Origin: Mycolicibacterium crocinum
Lineage (GTDB): Bacteria; Actinomycetota; Actinomycetes; Mycobacteriales; Mycobacteriaceae
Length of the DNA stretch: 64,000 nucleotides
Direction: 5' to 3'
NCBI RefSeq assembly: GCF_022370635.2
Contig: NZ_CP092362.2
Location: forward strand, 2,418,001-2,482,000
Positions 1 to 10,979 of this stretch are shown here, piece by piece; the first letter of the stretch is position 1, and each line of letters starts with the position of its first letter. The notes below the pieces were generated by a model. That model saw only the letters and a list, made by a program, of their open reading frames with translations, was not told the DNA's origin and did not search any database. Both the position numbers and the translations under genes were made by a program.

Positions 1-82
1 CGCGAGCCGAGCGTTGAGGCGCTCGTGTGTACTGCGTCGGTGATCGGTGGGTACACCCATCGTCAACAGGGGGGAAATTTCG

Positions 83-1489
83 TTGTCAGACCACGGCGCT
101 CCGCAGTCCGTCGACGTGCTTGTCGTGGGCGCCGGCCCGACCGGCCTCACCGCGGCAGACGCGTGTGTGGCCGCCGGGTCTTCGGTCGCCGTCGTCGAGC
201 ACACCGGTCAGGTGGGAGGGTTGGCGCGTGCCGCGACGGTGGCCGGCCATGAGGTCGACATCGGTGGTCACCGGCTCCTGTCGTCGACCGCCGAGCAGCG
301 GAGGATGTGGCGCGATTTCGCCGATCGGCTCGGGGGCATCCCGATGTCCGACATCGATCGGCGCAGCGGCATCCTGCGAGACGGTTACGTCATCAGTTAT
401 CCGTTCGACTGGCAGCAATTCCGCCACGCGGCGCCGTTGTCGGTACGCATCCGCGGGGCAGCCTCGCTGATCGCCTGGAAGCTGATGGCGCCCGCCGGCC
501 GCGCTGACGACACGCTGGACGACTGGGTGAAGAACCGGTACGGCCCATACCTTTCCGAGACGTTCATGGCTCCGCACGCCCGAAAGGTCTTCGGGGTCGA
601 TCCACGGAAGATCCCCGCGGCGTGGGCGTCGCAGCGCATCCTCTCGCCGCGATTCGCCTCGGTGCTCGCCACCGCGCTGCCTCGGCTGCGGGCCTCGCCC
701 CGAGCAGATGAGCCGACGGACAGATTCCTTTACCCGCACGGCGGGGCGGGGGTCCTGTGGTCCCGGCTTGCGGAGGCGCTCGGAGATCACGTCCATTGGC
801 TGTTCAACTCCACGGTGTCGAACATCGCCGGCTCGGGTGGCGGCCCGTACTCGGTCACGGTGTCGGGGCCCGGTGGCACTCAGGTGATGCAGTGCGGACG
901 GATCATCTGGACGGGCCGGCCCGACGACTTGGCGGCCACCTTGGGTCTCACCGAGCTGTCCGCCGCGCTCGCGCAGGCCGCGGGACGGCGCGACCTGGTG
1001 GTCGGCGTGGTGCGCGTCGGTGACTATCCGCCGAGTTGGCACGACTACCAATGGCTATACACCCACGACACGGGCGTGCGTGCACACCGGTTCAACAACT
1101 ATGGGGAATGGAAGACGCTGGACTGCCCGCCCGGTGTGGTCGGACTCGAGTACGCCGTTCCCTCGGGTGAGACTTTCGACGTGCGCGCCACGGCGTGCAA
1201 GGACATGTCGATCCTGCTCGGAGGAGCTGCCTTCGAGTTTCTCGGTGCCGAGAAAACTGCCGACGCCTACTCGAACTTCGACGCCGCCGCCGACCTGTTC
1301 GATCAGCTCGATGAGGCGCTGCGCCGGTTCGGCGACGGAATCGTCGCCACCGGCCGCCAGGGTGCCGGCATCTACATCAACCTGGACCGGGCCATGGCCC
1401 TCGGTACCCGGGTCGGGGCCCTACCCGCCGACCAGACCGGTGTGGTCGGGCGCGGCGCCTACTCCAAATATCAGGACAAAGTGAACTGA
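83..1489 (+). CDS. FAD-dependent oxidoreductase (UDP-galactopyranose mutase / protoporphyrinogen oxidase-like fold)
   Basis: A 468-residue flavoprotein. A Rossmann dinucleotide-binding motif (VVGAGPTG) lies at about residues 14-21, followed by the conserved GGLAR and the DIGGHRLLS segment seen in UDP-galactopyranose mutase-like and HemY-like flavoproteins. I chose the TTG at 83 because an AGGGGGG ribosome site lies about ten bases upstream; the in-frame GTG at 47 has no such site and adds 12 residues that do not resemble the family. Members of this group often act on sugars or polyprenyl-linked substrates, but the substrate cannot be read here. It sits directly upstream of ylxR, a place normally held by nusA in mycobacteria, so it probably interrupts that pair. 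Confidence 0.75.
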   Translation: MSDHGAPQSVDVLVVGAGPTGLTAADACVAAGSSVAVVEHTGQVGGLARAATVAGHEVDIGGHRLLSSTAEQRRMWRDFADRLGGIPMSDIDRRSGILRDGYVISYPFDWQQFRHAAPLSVRIRGAASLIAWKLMAPAGRADDTLDDWVKNRYGPYLSETFMAPHARKVFGVDPRKIPAAWASQRILSPRFASVLATALPRLRASPRADEPTDRFLYPHGGAGVLWSRLAEALGDHVHWLFNSTVSNIAGSGGGPYSVTVSGPGGTQVMQCGRIIWTGRPDDLAATLGLTELSAALAQAAGRRDLVVGVVRVGDYPPSWHDYQWLYTHDTGVRAHRFNNYGEWKTLDCPPGVVGLEYAVPSGETFDVRATACKDMSILLGGAAFEFLGAEKTADAYSNFDAAADLFDQLDEALRRFGDGIVATGRQGAGIYINLDRAMALGTRVGALPADQTGVVGRGAYSKYQDKVN

Positions 1490-1533
1490 CGACGCCCAGC
1501 CAAGGGTGGTTCTGAGCAGTGCCGCGATGACGG

Positions 1534-1539
1534 TAGACT
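1534..1539 (+). promoter_or_regulatory. -10 element (TAGACT) for leaderless ylxR
   Basis: TAGACT fits the mycobacterial TAnnnT -10 pattern and ends five bases before the GTG at 1545. A weak -35 candidate (TTCTGA, 1510-1515) lies 18 bases upstream. This spacing would start the transcript at the GTG itself. Confidence 0.4.
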
Positions 1540-1544
1540 ATGCC

Positions 1545-1868
1545 GTGATCCAGCGCGAGACTCCGGCTCCCGAGAGACCGCATCGACGTACCGAAGGACC
1601 GGTACGGACATGTGTCGGGTGCCGGAAGCGAGAGTTGGCCGTCGATCTCCTCCGAGTGGTGGCTGTGTCGAACGGGAACGGCCATTGCGCCCTAACCGTT
1701 GACCAGGCAGGTAACCTCCCTGGGCGGGGTGCGTGGCTGCACCCCGACGACCGGTGCCTACAGGCAGCGTTTCGACGGCGAGCTTTCGGCCGAGCGTTGC
1801 GCATCACCGGTTCACCGGATACATCCGCGGTGGTCGAGTACGTCAGAGCCCAGACGGGCGCTGACTGA
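1545..1868 (+). CDS. ylxR: YlxR family RNA-binding protein (DUF448)
   Basis: A 107-residue YlxR/DUF448 protein, usually encoded between nusA and infB. It carries the family signature RTCVGCRKRE near residue 20 and the later GRGAWLHPDDRCLQAAFRRRAFGRAL segment typical of the fold. The family binds RNA and is linked to RNase P or transcription control in other bacteria. The GTG at 1545 gives the usual short N-terminus; the upstream in-frame ATG at 1527 lacks a ribosome site, while a -10 element is correctly placed for a leaderless start at 1545. infB follows 132 bases downstream. Confidence 0.85.
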   Translation: MIQRETPAPERPHRRTEGPVRTCVGCRKRELAVDLLRVVAVSNGNGHCALTVDQAGNLPGRGAWLHPDDRCLQAAFRRRAFGRALRITGSPDTSAVVEYVRAQTGAD

Positions 1869-2000
1869 CTCAGCCAGCCCGGCAAGAGAACAGGCAGCGA
1901 AGAACATGAGCACACCGTGAAGTCCCGACGATGACCATGCGTCGTAGCTAAACCCGAGGCGCGGCCTACCACCGCTGTCGCCTCTTGAGTAGGAGATGTA

Positions 2001-4763
2001 GTGGCAGGTAAGGCCCGCGTACACGAGTTGGCCAAGGAACTCGGTGTCACCAGCAAGGAAGTTCTCGCCCGGCTGAGCGATCAGGGCGAATTCGTCAAAT
2101 CCGCGTCGTCGACGGTGGAAGCCCCCGTCGCCCGCCGTCTGCGGGAATCGTTCGGCGGCGGTAAGCCAGACAAAGCCCCGGCGAAGGCCGCGCCGGCGAA
2201 GGCTGCCGGAAACGGAGCCCCGGCGCCCAAGCCTGCGGCGCCCGTGTCCGACAGCGCTGTCGCAACCGCGCCGCCCGCGCCGGCGGCACCCAAGCCGGCC
2301 GCCCCGGCCCCGGCTGCGCCGCCTCCGGCGCCGCCGGCACCTGCGGCCCCGGCCGCCCCCGCGGCTTCTGCCGCGCCTGCGCCGGCCCGTCCCGGTCCCG
2401 CGCCGACTCCCGGTCCTCGCCCGGGACCGGCCGCGCCCAAGCCGGGCATGCCCCGGCCGCCGCGCGTCGGCAACAACCCCTTCTCCTCGGCCCAGCCGGT
2501 CGAGCGTCCCGCGCCGCGCCCGCAGGGCCCGCGGCCCGGCCCGGGCGGTCCGCGCCCCGGTCCCGGTGGCCCACGTCCCTCGGGCGGTGCCACACCCGGC
2601 AACATGCCGCCTCGTCCGCCCGGCGCGCGCCCCGGTGCGCCCGGTCGTCCGGGTGCCCCGCGTCCCGGTGGCGGGCCTCGGCCCGGCCCCGGTGGTGGCG
2701 GTCGTCCCGGCGGTGGCGGTGGCGGTAACTACCGCACCGGCGGTCCCGGCGGCGGTGGCGGCGGCGGAGCTGCTGCCGGTGGCTTCCGCGGTCGTCCCGG
2801 TGGTGGTCCCGGCGGTGGCGGCGGTCGTCCCGGTCAGCGCGGAGGTGCGGCCGGTGCGTTCGGTCGTCCCGGCGGTGCCCCGCGTCGCGGTCGCAAGTCG
2901 AAGCGCGCGAAAAGGGCCGAATACGAGAACATGCAGGCCCCGGTCGTCGGTGGCGTGCGGTTGCCGCACGGCAACGGCGAGACCATCCGGCTGGCCCGTG
3001 GTGCGTCGCTGAGCGACTTCGCCGAGAAGATCGACGCCAACCCGGCCGCACTGGTGCAGGCGTTGTTCAACCTCGGCGAGATGGTGACCGCCACCCAGTC
3101 CGTGGGTGACGAAACCCTGGAGCTGCTCGGCAGCGAGATGAACTACAACGTGCAGGTCGTCTCGCCCGAGGACGAGGACCGCGAGCTGCTCGAGTCCTTC
3201 GACCTCACCTACGGCGAGGACGAGGGCGACGAGGGAGACCTCGAGGTGCGCCCGCCGGTCGTCACCGTCATGGGTCACGTCGACCACGGCAAGACCCGAC
3301 TGCTGGACACCATCCGTCAGGCCAGCGTCCGCGAGGGCGAGGCCGGCGGCATCACCCAGCACATCGGTGCCTACCAGGTCGGTGTCGAGCACGACGGCGT
3401 CGAGCGGCTCATCACCTTCATCGACACCCCGGGTCACGAGGCGTTCACCGCCATGCGTGCCCGCGGCGCGAAGGCCACCGACATCGCCATCCTGGTGGTC
3501 GCCGCCGACGACGGCGTCATGCCGCAGACGGTGGAGGCCATCAACCACGCGCAGGCCGCCGACGTGCCGATCGTGGTCGCGGTCAACAAGATCGATAAGG
3601 AGGGCGCCGACCCGGCCAAGATCCGGGCGCAGCTCACCGAGTACAACCTGGTGGCGGAGGACTTCGGTGGCGACACCATGTTCGTCGACATCTCGGCCAA
3701 GAACGGCACCAACATCGAGGCGCTGGAAGAGGCGGTGCTGCTGACCGCGGATGCGGCGCTCGACCTGCGGGCCAACCCCGATATGGAAGCTCAGGGTGTG
3801 GCCATCGAGGCGCACCTCGACCGTGGCCGCGGCCCGGTGGCGACCGTGCTGATCCAGCGCGGCACGCTGCGGGTCGGCGACTCGGTGGTGGCCGGTGATG
3901 CCTATGGCCGCGTCCGCCGCATGGTCGACGAGCACGGCGAGGACGTCACCGAGGCGCTGCCGTCGCGGCCCGTGCAGGTCATCGGCTTCACGTCGGTGCC
4001 GGGTGCCGGCGACAACTTCCTGGTTGTCGACGAAGACCGCATCGCCCGCCAGATCGCCGACCGGCGCAGCGCGCGCAAGCGCAACGCGCTGGCCGCCCGT
4101 GCCCGTAAGCGGATCAGCCTGGAAGACCTGGATTCGGCGCTGAAGGAAACCAGCCAGCTGAACCTGATCCTCAAGGGCGACAACGCCGGTACGGTCGAGG
4201 CGCTCGAGGAGGCCCTGCTGGGCATCCAGGTGGACGACGAGGTGGAACTGCGCGTCATCGACCGCGGTGTCGGTGGTGTCACCGAGACCAACGTCAACCT
4301 GGCGTCGGCTTCGGATGCGATCATCATCGGCTTCAACGTCCGCGCCGAGGGCAAGGCCACCGAGCTGGCCAACCGCGAGGGCGTGGAGATCCGCTACTAC
4401 TCGGTGATTTACCAGGCGATCGACGAGATCGAGAGCGCGCTCAAGGGCATGCTCAAGCCGATCTACGAGGAGAAGGAACTCGGCCGTGCCGAGATCCGCG
4501 CGATCTTCCGGTCGTCCAAGGTCGGCAACATCGCCGGCTGCCTGGTCCAGTCCGGGATCATGCGGCGCAACGCCAAGGCGCGGTTGCTGCGTGACAACGT
4601 CGTCGTCGCCGAGAACCTCACGGTCTCGTCGCTGCGGCGGGAGAAGGACGACGTCACCGAGGTGCGCGAGGGTTACGAATGCGGTCTGACGCTGACGTAC
4701 TCCGACATCAAGGAAGGCGACGTCATCGAGACCTACGAGCTCGTCGAGAAGGAGCGCACCTAA
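2001..4763 (+). CDS. infB: Translation initiation factor IF-2
   Basis: A 920-residue IF-2, the GTPase that delivers initiator fMet-tRNA to the 30S subunit. The IF2_N module is at residues 1-50 ([15 protein letters not shown] start). A low-complexity Ala/Pro then Pro/Gly/Arg region covers about residues 55-300. The G domain has G1 GHVDHGKT near residue 425, G3 DTPGH near 474 and G4 NKID near 529. Beta-barrel domains and the C-terminal fMet-tRNA binding domain follow. The GTG start at 2001 is preceded by GGAG at 1992-1995. rbfA starts two bases after the stop codon, so the two are surely co-transcribed. Confidence 0.98.
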   Translation: MAGKARVHELAKELGVTSKEVLARLSDQGEFVKSASSTVEAPVARRLRESFGGGKPDKAPAKAAPAKAAGNGAPAPKPAAPVSDSAVATAPPAPAAPKPAAPAPAAPPPAPPAPAAPAAPAASAAPAPARPGPAPTPGPRPGPAAPKPGMPRPPRVGNNPFSSAQPVERPAPRPQGPRPGPGGPRPGPGGPRPSGGATPGNMPPRPPGARPGAPGRPGAPRPGGGPRPGPGGGGRPGGGGGGNYRTGGPGGGGGGGAAAGGFRGRPGGGPGGGGGRPGQRGGAAGAFGRPGGAPRRGRKSKRAKRAEYENMQAPVVGGVRLPHGNGETIRLARGASLSDFAEKIDANPAALVQALFNLGEMVTATQSVGDETLELLGSEMNYNVQVVSPEDEDRELLESFDLTYGEDEGDEGDLEVRPPVVTVMGHVDHGKTRLLDTIRQASVREGEAGGITQHIGAYQVGVEHDGVERLITFIDTPGHEAFTAMRARGAKATDIAILVVAADDGVMPQTVEAINHAQAADVPIVVAVNKIDKEGADPAKIRAQLTEYNLVAEDFGGDTMFVDISAKNGTNIEALEEAVLLTADAALDLRANPDMEAQGVAIEAHLDRGRGPVATVLIQRGTLRVGDSVVAGDAYGRVRRMVDEHGEDVTEALPSRPVQVIGFTSVPGAGDNFLVVDEDRIARQIADRRSARKRNALAARARKRISLEDLDSALKETSQLNLILKGDNAGTVEALEEALLGIQVDDEVELRVIDRGVGGVTETNVNLASASDAIIIGFNVRAEGKATELANREGVEIRYYSVIYQAIDEIESALKGMLKPIYEEKELGRAEIRAIFRSSKVGNIAGCLVQSGIMRRNAKARLLRDNVVVAENLTVSSLRREKDDVTEVREGYECGLTLTYSDIKEGDVIETYELVEKERT

Positions 4764-4764
4764 G

Positions 4765-6268
<1,504 letters not shown>

Positions 6269-6286
6269 GTCGGCCGGCGCCCACAG

Positions 6287-6345
6287 TCGAATTTCACCTT
6301 TGGCGGCGATCTACTCGCACTTCGAGTGCACAAGGTGAAATTCGA
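6287..6345 (+). repeat. Perfect 14-bp inverted repeat with nested hairpin before dinF
   Basis: The arms TCGAATTTCACCTT (6287-6300) and AAGGTGAAATTCGA (6332-6345) are perfect reverse complements. Inside the loop, GCACT (6317-6321) and AGTGC (6325-6329) form a second stem. The right arm contains the likely ribosome site of dinF (AAGGTG, 6332-6337), and its last base is the A of the dinF ATG. The structure could hide that ribosome site, act as a terminator for the infB operon, or be a dispersed intergenic repeat. Confidence 0.8.
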
Positions 6346-7682
6346 TGACTGACTCGGCCGACGACGCGGCCGTCACTGGCAGGCGCATCGCCGCACTCGC
6401 GTTTCCCGCGCTCGGAGTCCTTGCGGCTGAGCCCATTTACCTCCTTTTCGATATCGCGATCGTCGGCCGGTTGGGCGCATTGAGCCTCGCGGGCCTGGCG
6501 ATCGGCGGCCTGATTCTCTCGGTGGTCAGCGCCCAGCTCACGTTCCTGTCGTACGGCACGACGGCACGCTCCGCCCGGTTCTACGGCGCGGGTGACCGGA
6601 CCTCTGCGGTGGGTGAAGGCGTGCAGGCCACCTGGTTGGCGCTGGCGATGGGCGCGGTGATCGTGGCCGCGGTACAGCTGGCCGCGGTCCCGCTGGTGTC
6701 GGCGATCGCGGGCACGAAATCCAGCGGCGGCGATATCGCCTCCGCCGCGATGCCGTGGGTGCGCATCGCGATCTTCGGTGTCCCGGCCATCCTGATCTCC
6801 GCGGCAGGCAACGGCTGGATGCGCGGGGTGCAGGACACCATGCGTCCGCTGCGCTATGTGCTGGTGGGGTTCGGCGTCTCGGCTGTGCTGTGCCCGCTGC
6901 TGGTCTACGGCTGGCTGGGGCTGCCGCGACTGGAGCTGGCCGGCTCGGCGATCGCCAATCTCGTGGGGCAGTGGCTGGCGGCCATCCTGTTCTGCCGCGC
7001 ACTGCTGGTCGAAAGAGTTCCGCTGCGACTGGACACGTCGGTGCTGCGGGCGCAGGTGGTGATGGGCCGCGATCTGGTGGTGCGCACCATGGCCTTCCAA
7101 GCGTGCTTCGTCTCGGCGGCCGCGGTGGCCGCCCGGTTCGGCGCGGCGGCCGTCGCCGCGCATCAGGTTGTGCTGCAGCTGTGGAATTTCCTTGCGTTGG
7201 TGCTGGATTCGCTCGCGATCGCCGCACAGTCGTTGGTCGGCGCCGCGCTCGGCGCGGGCCGGACAGAGCATGCGAAGACGGTGGCGTGGCGGGTGACGGT
7301 GTTCTCCACGATCGCCGCGGCGGTGCTGGCGACCGTGTTCGCGGTCGGTGCCTCGGTGCTGCCTTCGTTGTTCACCGACGACCGCTCGGTGCTCGCCGCG
7401 ATCGGGGTGCCGTGGTGGTTCATGGTGGCGCAGTTGCCGGTCGCCGGTGTCGTTTTCGCGCTGGACGGTGTGCTGCTCGGCGCCGGCGATGCGGCGTTCA
7501 TGCGCACCGCGACGTTGGTCAGCGCGCTGGTCGGCTTTCTGCCGCTGATCTGGTTGTCGCTGGTGTTCGGCTGGGGTCTGCTCGGCATTTGGTCGGGGCT
7601 GAGCACCTTCATGGTGCTGCGGCTGCTCTTCGTCGGCTGGCGGGCCTTCTCTGGACGTTGGCTGGTGCCCGGCACCAGCTAG
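6345..7682 (+). CDS. dinF: MATE family efflux transporter DinF
   Basis: A 445-residue integral membrane protein of the DinF branch of MATE transporters, with about 12 hydrophobic segments in two MatE halves. The opening segment PALGVLAAEPIYLLFDIAIVG and internal SYGTTARSARFYGAGDR and LFTDDRSVL stretches match the mycobacterial DinF (Rv2836c type). MATE proteins export cationic or organic substrates by ion antiport; the substrate here is unknown. Its ATG abuts an inverted repeat that contains the ribosome site. The stop codon overlaps that of the convergent methyltransferase gene. Confidence 0.93.
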   Translation: MTDSADDAAVTGRRIAALAFPALGVLAAEPIYLLFDIAIVGRLGALSLAGLAIGGLILSVVSAQLTFLSYGTTARSARFYGAGDRTSAVGEGVQATWLALAMGAVIVAAVQLAAVPLVSAIAGTKSSGGDIASAAMPWVRIAIFGVPAILISAAGNGWMRGVQDTMRPLRYVLVGFGVSAVLCPLLVYGWLGLPRLELAGSAIANLVGQWLAAILFCRALLVERVPLRLDTSVLRAQVVMGRDLVVRTMAFQACFVSAAAVAARFGAAAVAAHQVVLQLWNFLALVLDSLAIAAQSLVGAALGAGRTEHAKTVAWRVTVFSTIAAAVLATVFAVGASVLPSLFTDDRSVLAAIGVPWWFMVAQLPVAGVVFALDGVLLGAGDAAFMRTATLVSALVGFLPLIWLSLVFGWGLLGIWSGLSTFMVLRLLFVGWRAFSGRWLVPGTS

Positions 7683-8269
7683 CGGTAGGCGATCGCTGCC
7701 CAGCCGAAATCGTTGGTGCGCACGGTGATTCGCTCGAAGCCGGCGGCGGCCAGCCGGTGCTCGAGTCCGGCCGGGTCGACCGGGTTGTAGGTGTCGCCCT
7801 CGTGGGCGGCTTCCATGTCGTCGTTGCCGATGCTGTCGCTGGCCACCAGTGCGGCACCGGGCCGCAGCACCCGGGCGACCTCGGCGAGCAGCCGGTCCTG
7901 CAGCTCGACGGTCGGTACGTGGTGCAGCATCGTGAAACAGGCCGCGCCCGAGAATCGGCCATCGGGGAAATCCAGCTCGGTGGCATCGCCGCGCAAGATC
8001 TTCACAGCCGGCACTCCGGAGAACCGCTCGGTGAGCATCGCGGCCAGCTTCTCGTCGATCTCCACACACGTCACGTGTGGCACCGTGGTGCTCAGCACGT
8101 CGGTGACGGCGCCGTAGCCCGGCCCGACCTCCAGGAGGTCGTCGCCGAGGTCGGCATCACCCAGCACCCAGGGCAGAATCTGCTCGCGCATCAACTGCCG
8201 CCACTCGTCGCTGCCGCACACCTCATGCGCCTCATTCATGCGGCCCAGCGTAGAGAATGCGAAGTCCAA
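7679..8269 (-). CDS. Class I SAM-dependent methyltransferase
   Basis: A 196-residue Rossmann methyltransferase. Motif I (LLEVGPGYGAVTDVL) is near residues 45-59, with an acidic residue ending beta-2 (VEID), motif II (RGDATELDFPDGRF) and motif III (CFTMLHHVPT); RVLRPGAALV follows. This is the Methyltransf_11/25 pattern of small-molecule methyltransferases. Start choice is open between 8269 and an internal ATG at 8239. The gene is convergent with dinF. No substrate can be assigned. Confidence 0.8.
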   Translation of the reverse strand: MDFAFSTLGRMNEAHEVCGSDEWRQLMREQILPWVLGDADLGDDLLEVGPGYGAVTDVLSTTVPHVTCVEIDEKLAAMLTERFSGVPAVKILRGDATELDFPDGRFSGAACFTMLHHVPTVELQDRLLAEVARVLRPGAALVASDSIGNDDMEAAHEGDTYNPVDPAGLEHRLAAAGFERITVRTNDFGWAAIAYR

Positions 8270-8374
8270 TATGTCGCTTACCTAAGCATCAATTTTTGCT
8301 GACTTTGTTCCACCCGCCCGGACGATGCGCTAATACTGAACGTTGCTGACATTCTGTCCGGCTACGGGGGTGCC

Positions 8375-10972
8375 ATGAATTTAACAGCTTTTGGATACCG
8401 GTTCGGTTCAGCGGCGTTTGCGCTCGGCTTTGGTCTCGCGGTCGCCACCCACCCCGGTGTGGCAGTAGCTGACACCCCGGACAGCGGCTCGGCGGCCCAA
8501 CCGTCGAAACCGTCGAAAACCTCGGTGGGCTCGTCGCGCCGCGCGGCGCAGGCGCCGCCCGCTGCCAAGTCCGCCGCTCCCAAGAAGCCCGCTAACACAC
8601 CCTCGGCGTCGCGGCCGGATGTGCCCAGCCGTCTTGATGCGCGCGTCGTCACCTCCGACAGCACCAAGCCCGCCGCGCCCACCGAATCAGTGCCCGAACG
8701 CACTGAGGGTCCGGCGAGTCTGGCTCTCGCAGTACCGGTTTCATCAGCCGCCGCCGATCCGGGTGAGGCCACTGTGTCGGCGCCCAAGGCGGCGGTGACG
8801 CCGGTACGGCATACCGCGGTCGCCGCGATCCGGCCGTCGGACATCCTGCCGAAATTCCTCTCGCTGTTCGGGATCAAGCACCTGCCACCGTCGCCGTTGC
8901 AACTGCTGACCGGCGTGCTGGCCCTGATCCGCAAGGAGATCGAAAACCTTCTGCACCCGCAGGCGGCGGTGCCCAGCATTTCCGTGACCGACACCAGCGT
9001 TCTCGAGGGCACCGGGGGCGTCACCACTGCCTCATTCACGGTGACGCTGTCCAAGCCGACCACCAGGACGGTCACGGTCAGCTACCTGACGGCGGACGGG
9101 TCGGCGACGGCCCTGCAGGACTATGTCAGTACCGGGGGCACGCTCATCTTCAACCCCGGGGTGACAACTCAGGTGATCAACGTCGACGTGCTCGGCGACA
9201 CCACGATCGAACCGGCCGAGACGTTCACCGTCACGCTGTCCGACCCGTTCGGCGCCACGATCGGCCGGGCAACGGCCACAGGCACCATCATCGACGACGA
9301 TGACAACACCGCCCCCACTGTGCCGAGCGCGTCGATCAGCGACGCGTCGGTGTCCGAAGGTGCCAGCGGGGCCACGACGGTCCTGTCCTTCACCGTGAAG
9401 CTCTCCCAAGCGTCGACCTCGACGGTCACCCTCAATTACGCCACGTCGGACGGGTCGGCGACGGCGGGCCAGGACTACAAGGCGAACTCGGGCACCATCA
9501 CGTTCACACCCGGGGTGGTCGAACAGGTCATCCAGGTCAACGTACTGGGCGACGCCTCCGTCGAGCCGAACGAGACATTCACCGTCACGCTGTCGAACCC
9601 CGTCGGTGCCACCATCGCGGACGCGTCGGCGCTCGGCACAATCCTGAACGACGATTCCTCGACGCCCGGTGGCACCGCCCAGTGGGGCAAGAGCTTCTTC
9701 GCCCCATACATCGATATGGGCGCCTACCCGGTGCCGAACCTGCTGACGTTGTCGAAGACCTACAGCACCTCACTGGTGACGCTCGGCTTCATGCAAGCAG
9801 ACCAGAACGTCAACCTCGCGTGGGCGGGATTGGCTGCGCTGGAACCGAGTTCGACGAACGAACAGGCCGTGGCGATCAACACGTCGATCGCCACGTTCAA
9901 GGCGGCCGGTGGTGATGTGATGATCTCCTTCGGCGGCGCATCGGGCACGAGCATCGCGCAGGCCTACGCCGCCAAGGGCCGCACCGCCCAGGAACTGGCC
10001 GCCGCCTACGCCGCGGTCATTGACACCTACGGCGTGACCCATATCGATTTCGACATCGAGGGCGCCGCCGTCGCCGACTCGGCATCGATCATGTTGAACA
10101 GCCAAGCGCTGGCGCTACTTCAGAAGCAGAAACCGCAGGTGCAGATCTGGTACACGCTGCCGGTGTTGCCGACCGGACTGACCGCCGATGGCCTCAACGT
10201 GGTGGACGCGGCCCTGGCCGCCGGGGTCAAACTCGACGGCGTCAACGTGATGGCGATGGACTACGGAGAATCCGCCGCACCCACCAGCGGACCGAACGCA
10301 AAGACCATGGGAGCGTATGCGATTGAGTCAGCGCAGTCGACCTATACGCAGCTCATGACGATGTATTCGGCACGGGGGCTGACATTCGGCTGGAGCAATA
10401 TCGGCATCACCCCGATGCTCGGTGTCAACGACGTCATCACCGAGGTGTTCACCGTGTCCGACGCGCAGGCGCTCGAGGACTTCGCGCGGGCCAACGGCGT
10501 TGGGATGCTGTCGATGTGGCAGGTGCTGCGCGACACTCCGGGAACCCTCGGGCAGGCCACCACCGGCGCCTCCGGCCTGAGTGATCCACAAGGCGCGTTC
10601 AGCATGGTGTTCAACGACTACGGCACGATCAATGTCGTCAACTACGACGCAGGCGGATCCAGTGGCGGCGGGGGCGGCGGCACGCCGGTGACCGGCGGCA
10701 CGACCACCACCATCACCTGGACCTGGGACAGCAACCAGACGCTGGCCTTCGACCCCGCCAAGGACACGCTGGACTTCGTCTGGATGCAGGCCACCCAGTT
10801 CGATGTCAGCGACACATCAGGCTCGGTGGTCATCACCATCGTCGGCAACAACAGCAGCTATACGCTGCAGGGCGTGATGTTAAGTCAGCTGCAGATCGGC
10901 AACATCATCGCCAAAGATGCCGGCACGCTGGCGAAGTGGCAGAGTCTCATCGACAGCGCGAAAGTTGTTTAG
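8375..10972 (+). CDS. Secreted Calx-beta / GH18 chitinase-like protein
   Basis: An 865-residue modular exported protein. Residues 1-33 form a signal peptide (hydrophobic GSAAFALGFGLAVA, then AVADTP). A Pro/Ala/Ser-rich linker follows to about residue 200. Two Calx-beta repeats come next (about 203-310 and 317-427), each with the FTVTL or FTVKL strand, YxTxDGSATAxQDY and the ETFTVTLS motif of this Ca-binding fold. A GH18-type barrel covers about 435-750, with ISFGGASG and the catalytic DxDxE as DFDIE near residue 557-561; the acid Glu is present, so hydrolase activity is possible. A Gly-rich linker and an unassigned beta-rich C-terminal domain end the protein. It probably acts on chitin or another GlcNAc polymer outside the cell. 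Confidence 0.8.
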   Translation: MNLTAFGYRFGSAAFALGFGLAVATHPGVAVADTPDSGSAAQPSKPSKTSVGSSRRAAQAPPAAKSAAPKKPANTPSASRPDVPSRLDARVVTSDSTKPAAPTESVPERTEGPASLALAVPVSSAAADPGEATVSAPKAAVTPVRHTAVAAIRPSDILPKFLSLFGIKHLPPSPLQLLTGVLALIRKEIENLLHPQAAVPSISVTDTSVLEGTGGVTTASFTVTLSKPTTRTVTVSYLTADGSATALQDYVSTGGTLIFNPGVTTQVINVDVLGDTTIEPAETFTVTLSDPFGATIGRATATGTIIDDDDNTAPTVPSASISDASVSEGASGATTVLSFTVKLSQASTSTVTLNYATSDGSATAGQDYKANSGTITFTPGVVEQVIQVNVLGDASVEPNETFTVTLSNPVGATIADASALGTILNDDSSTPGGTAQWGKSFFAPYIDMGAYPVPNLLTLSKTYSTSLVTLGFMQADQNVNLAWAGLAALEPSSTNEQAVAINTSIATFKAAGGDVMISFGGASGTSIAQAYAAKGRTAQELAAAYAAVIDTYGVTHIDFDIEGAAVADSASIMLNSQALALLQKQKPQVQIWYTLPVLPTGLTADGLNVVDAALAAGVKLDGVNVMAMDYGESAAPTSGPNAKTMGAYAIESAQSTYTQLMTMYSARGLTFGWSNIGITPMLGVNDVITEVFTVSDAQALEDFARANGVGMLSMWQVLRDTPGTLGQATTGASGLSDPQGAFSMVFNDYGTINVVNYDAGGSSGGGGGGTPVTGGTTTTITWTWDSNQTLAFDPAKDTLDFVWMQATQFDVSDTSGSVVITIVGNNSSYTLQGVMLSQLQIGNIIAKDAGTLAKWQSLIDSAKVV

Positions 10973-10979
10973 GCGCAGT

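Noticed and set aside
2600..2880. GGT/GGC-rich tandem-like DNA repeat
   Set aside because: It is the coding sequence of the Gly/Arg-rich linker of IF-2, not a separate repeat element or CRISPR array.
6294..8069. Long open frames opposite dinF and beyond on both strands
   Set aside because: They overlap dinF and the methyltransferase, both of which have clear family motifs.
8281..8374. Promoter for the Calx-beta/GH18 gene (TTGTTC and TAATAC)
   Set aside because: The spacing of about 20 bases and the poor -10 match make the assignment too weak to list.
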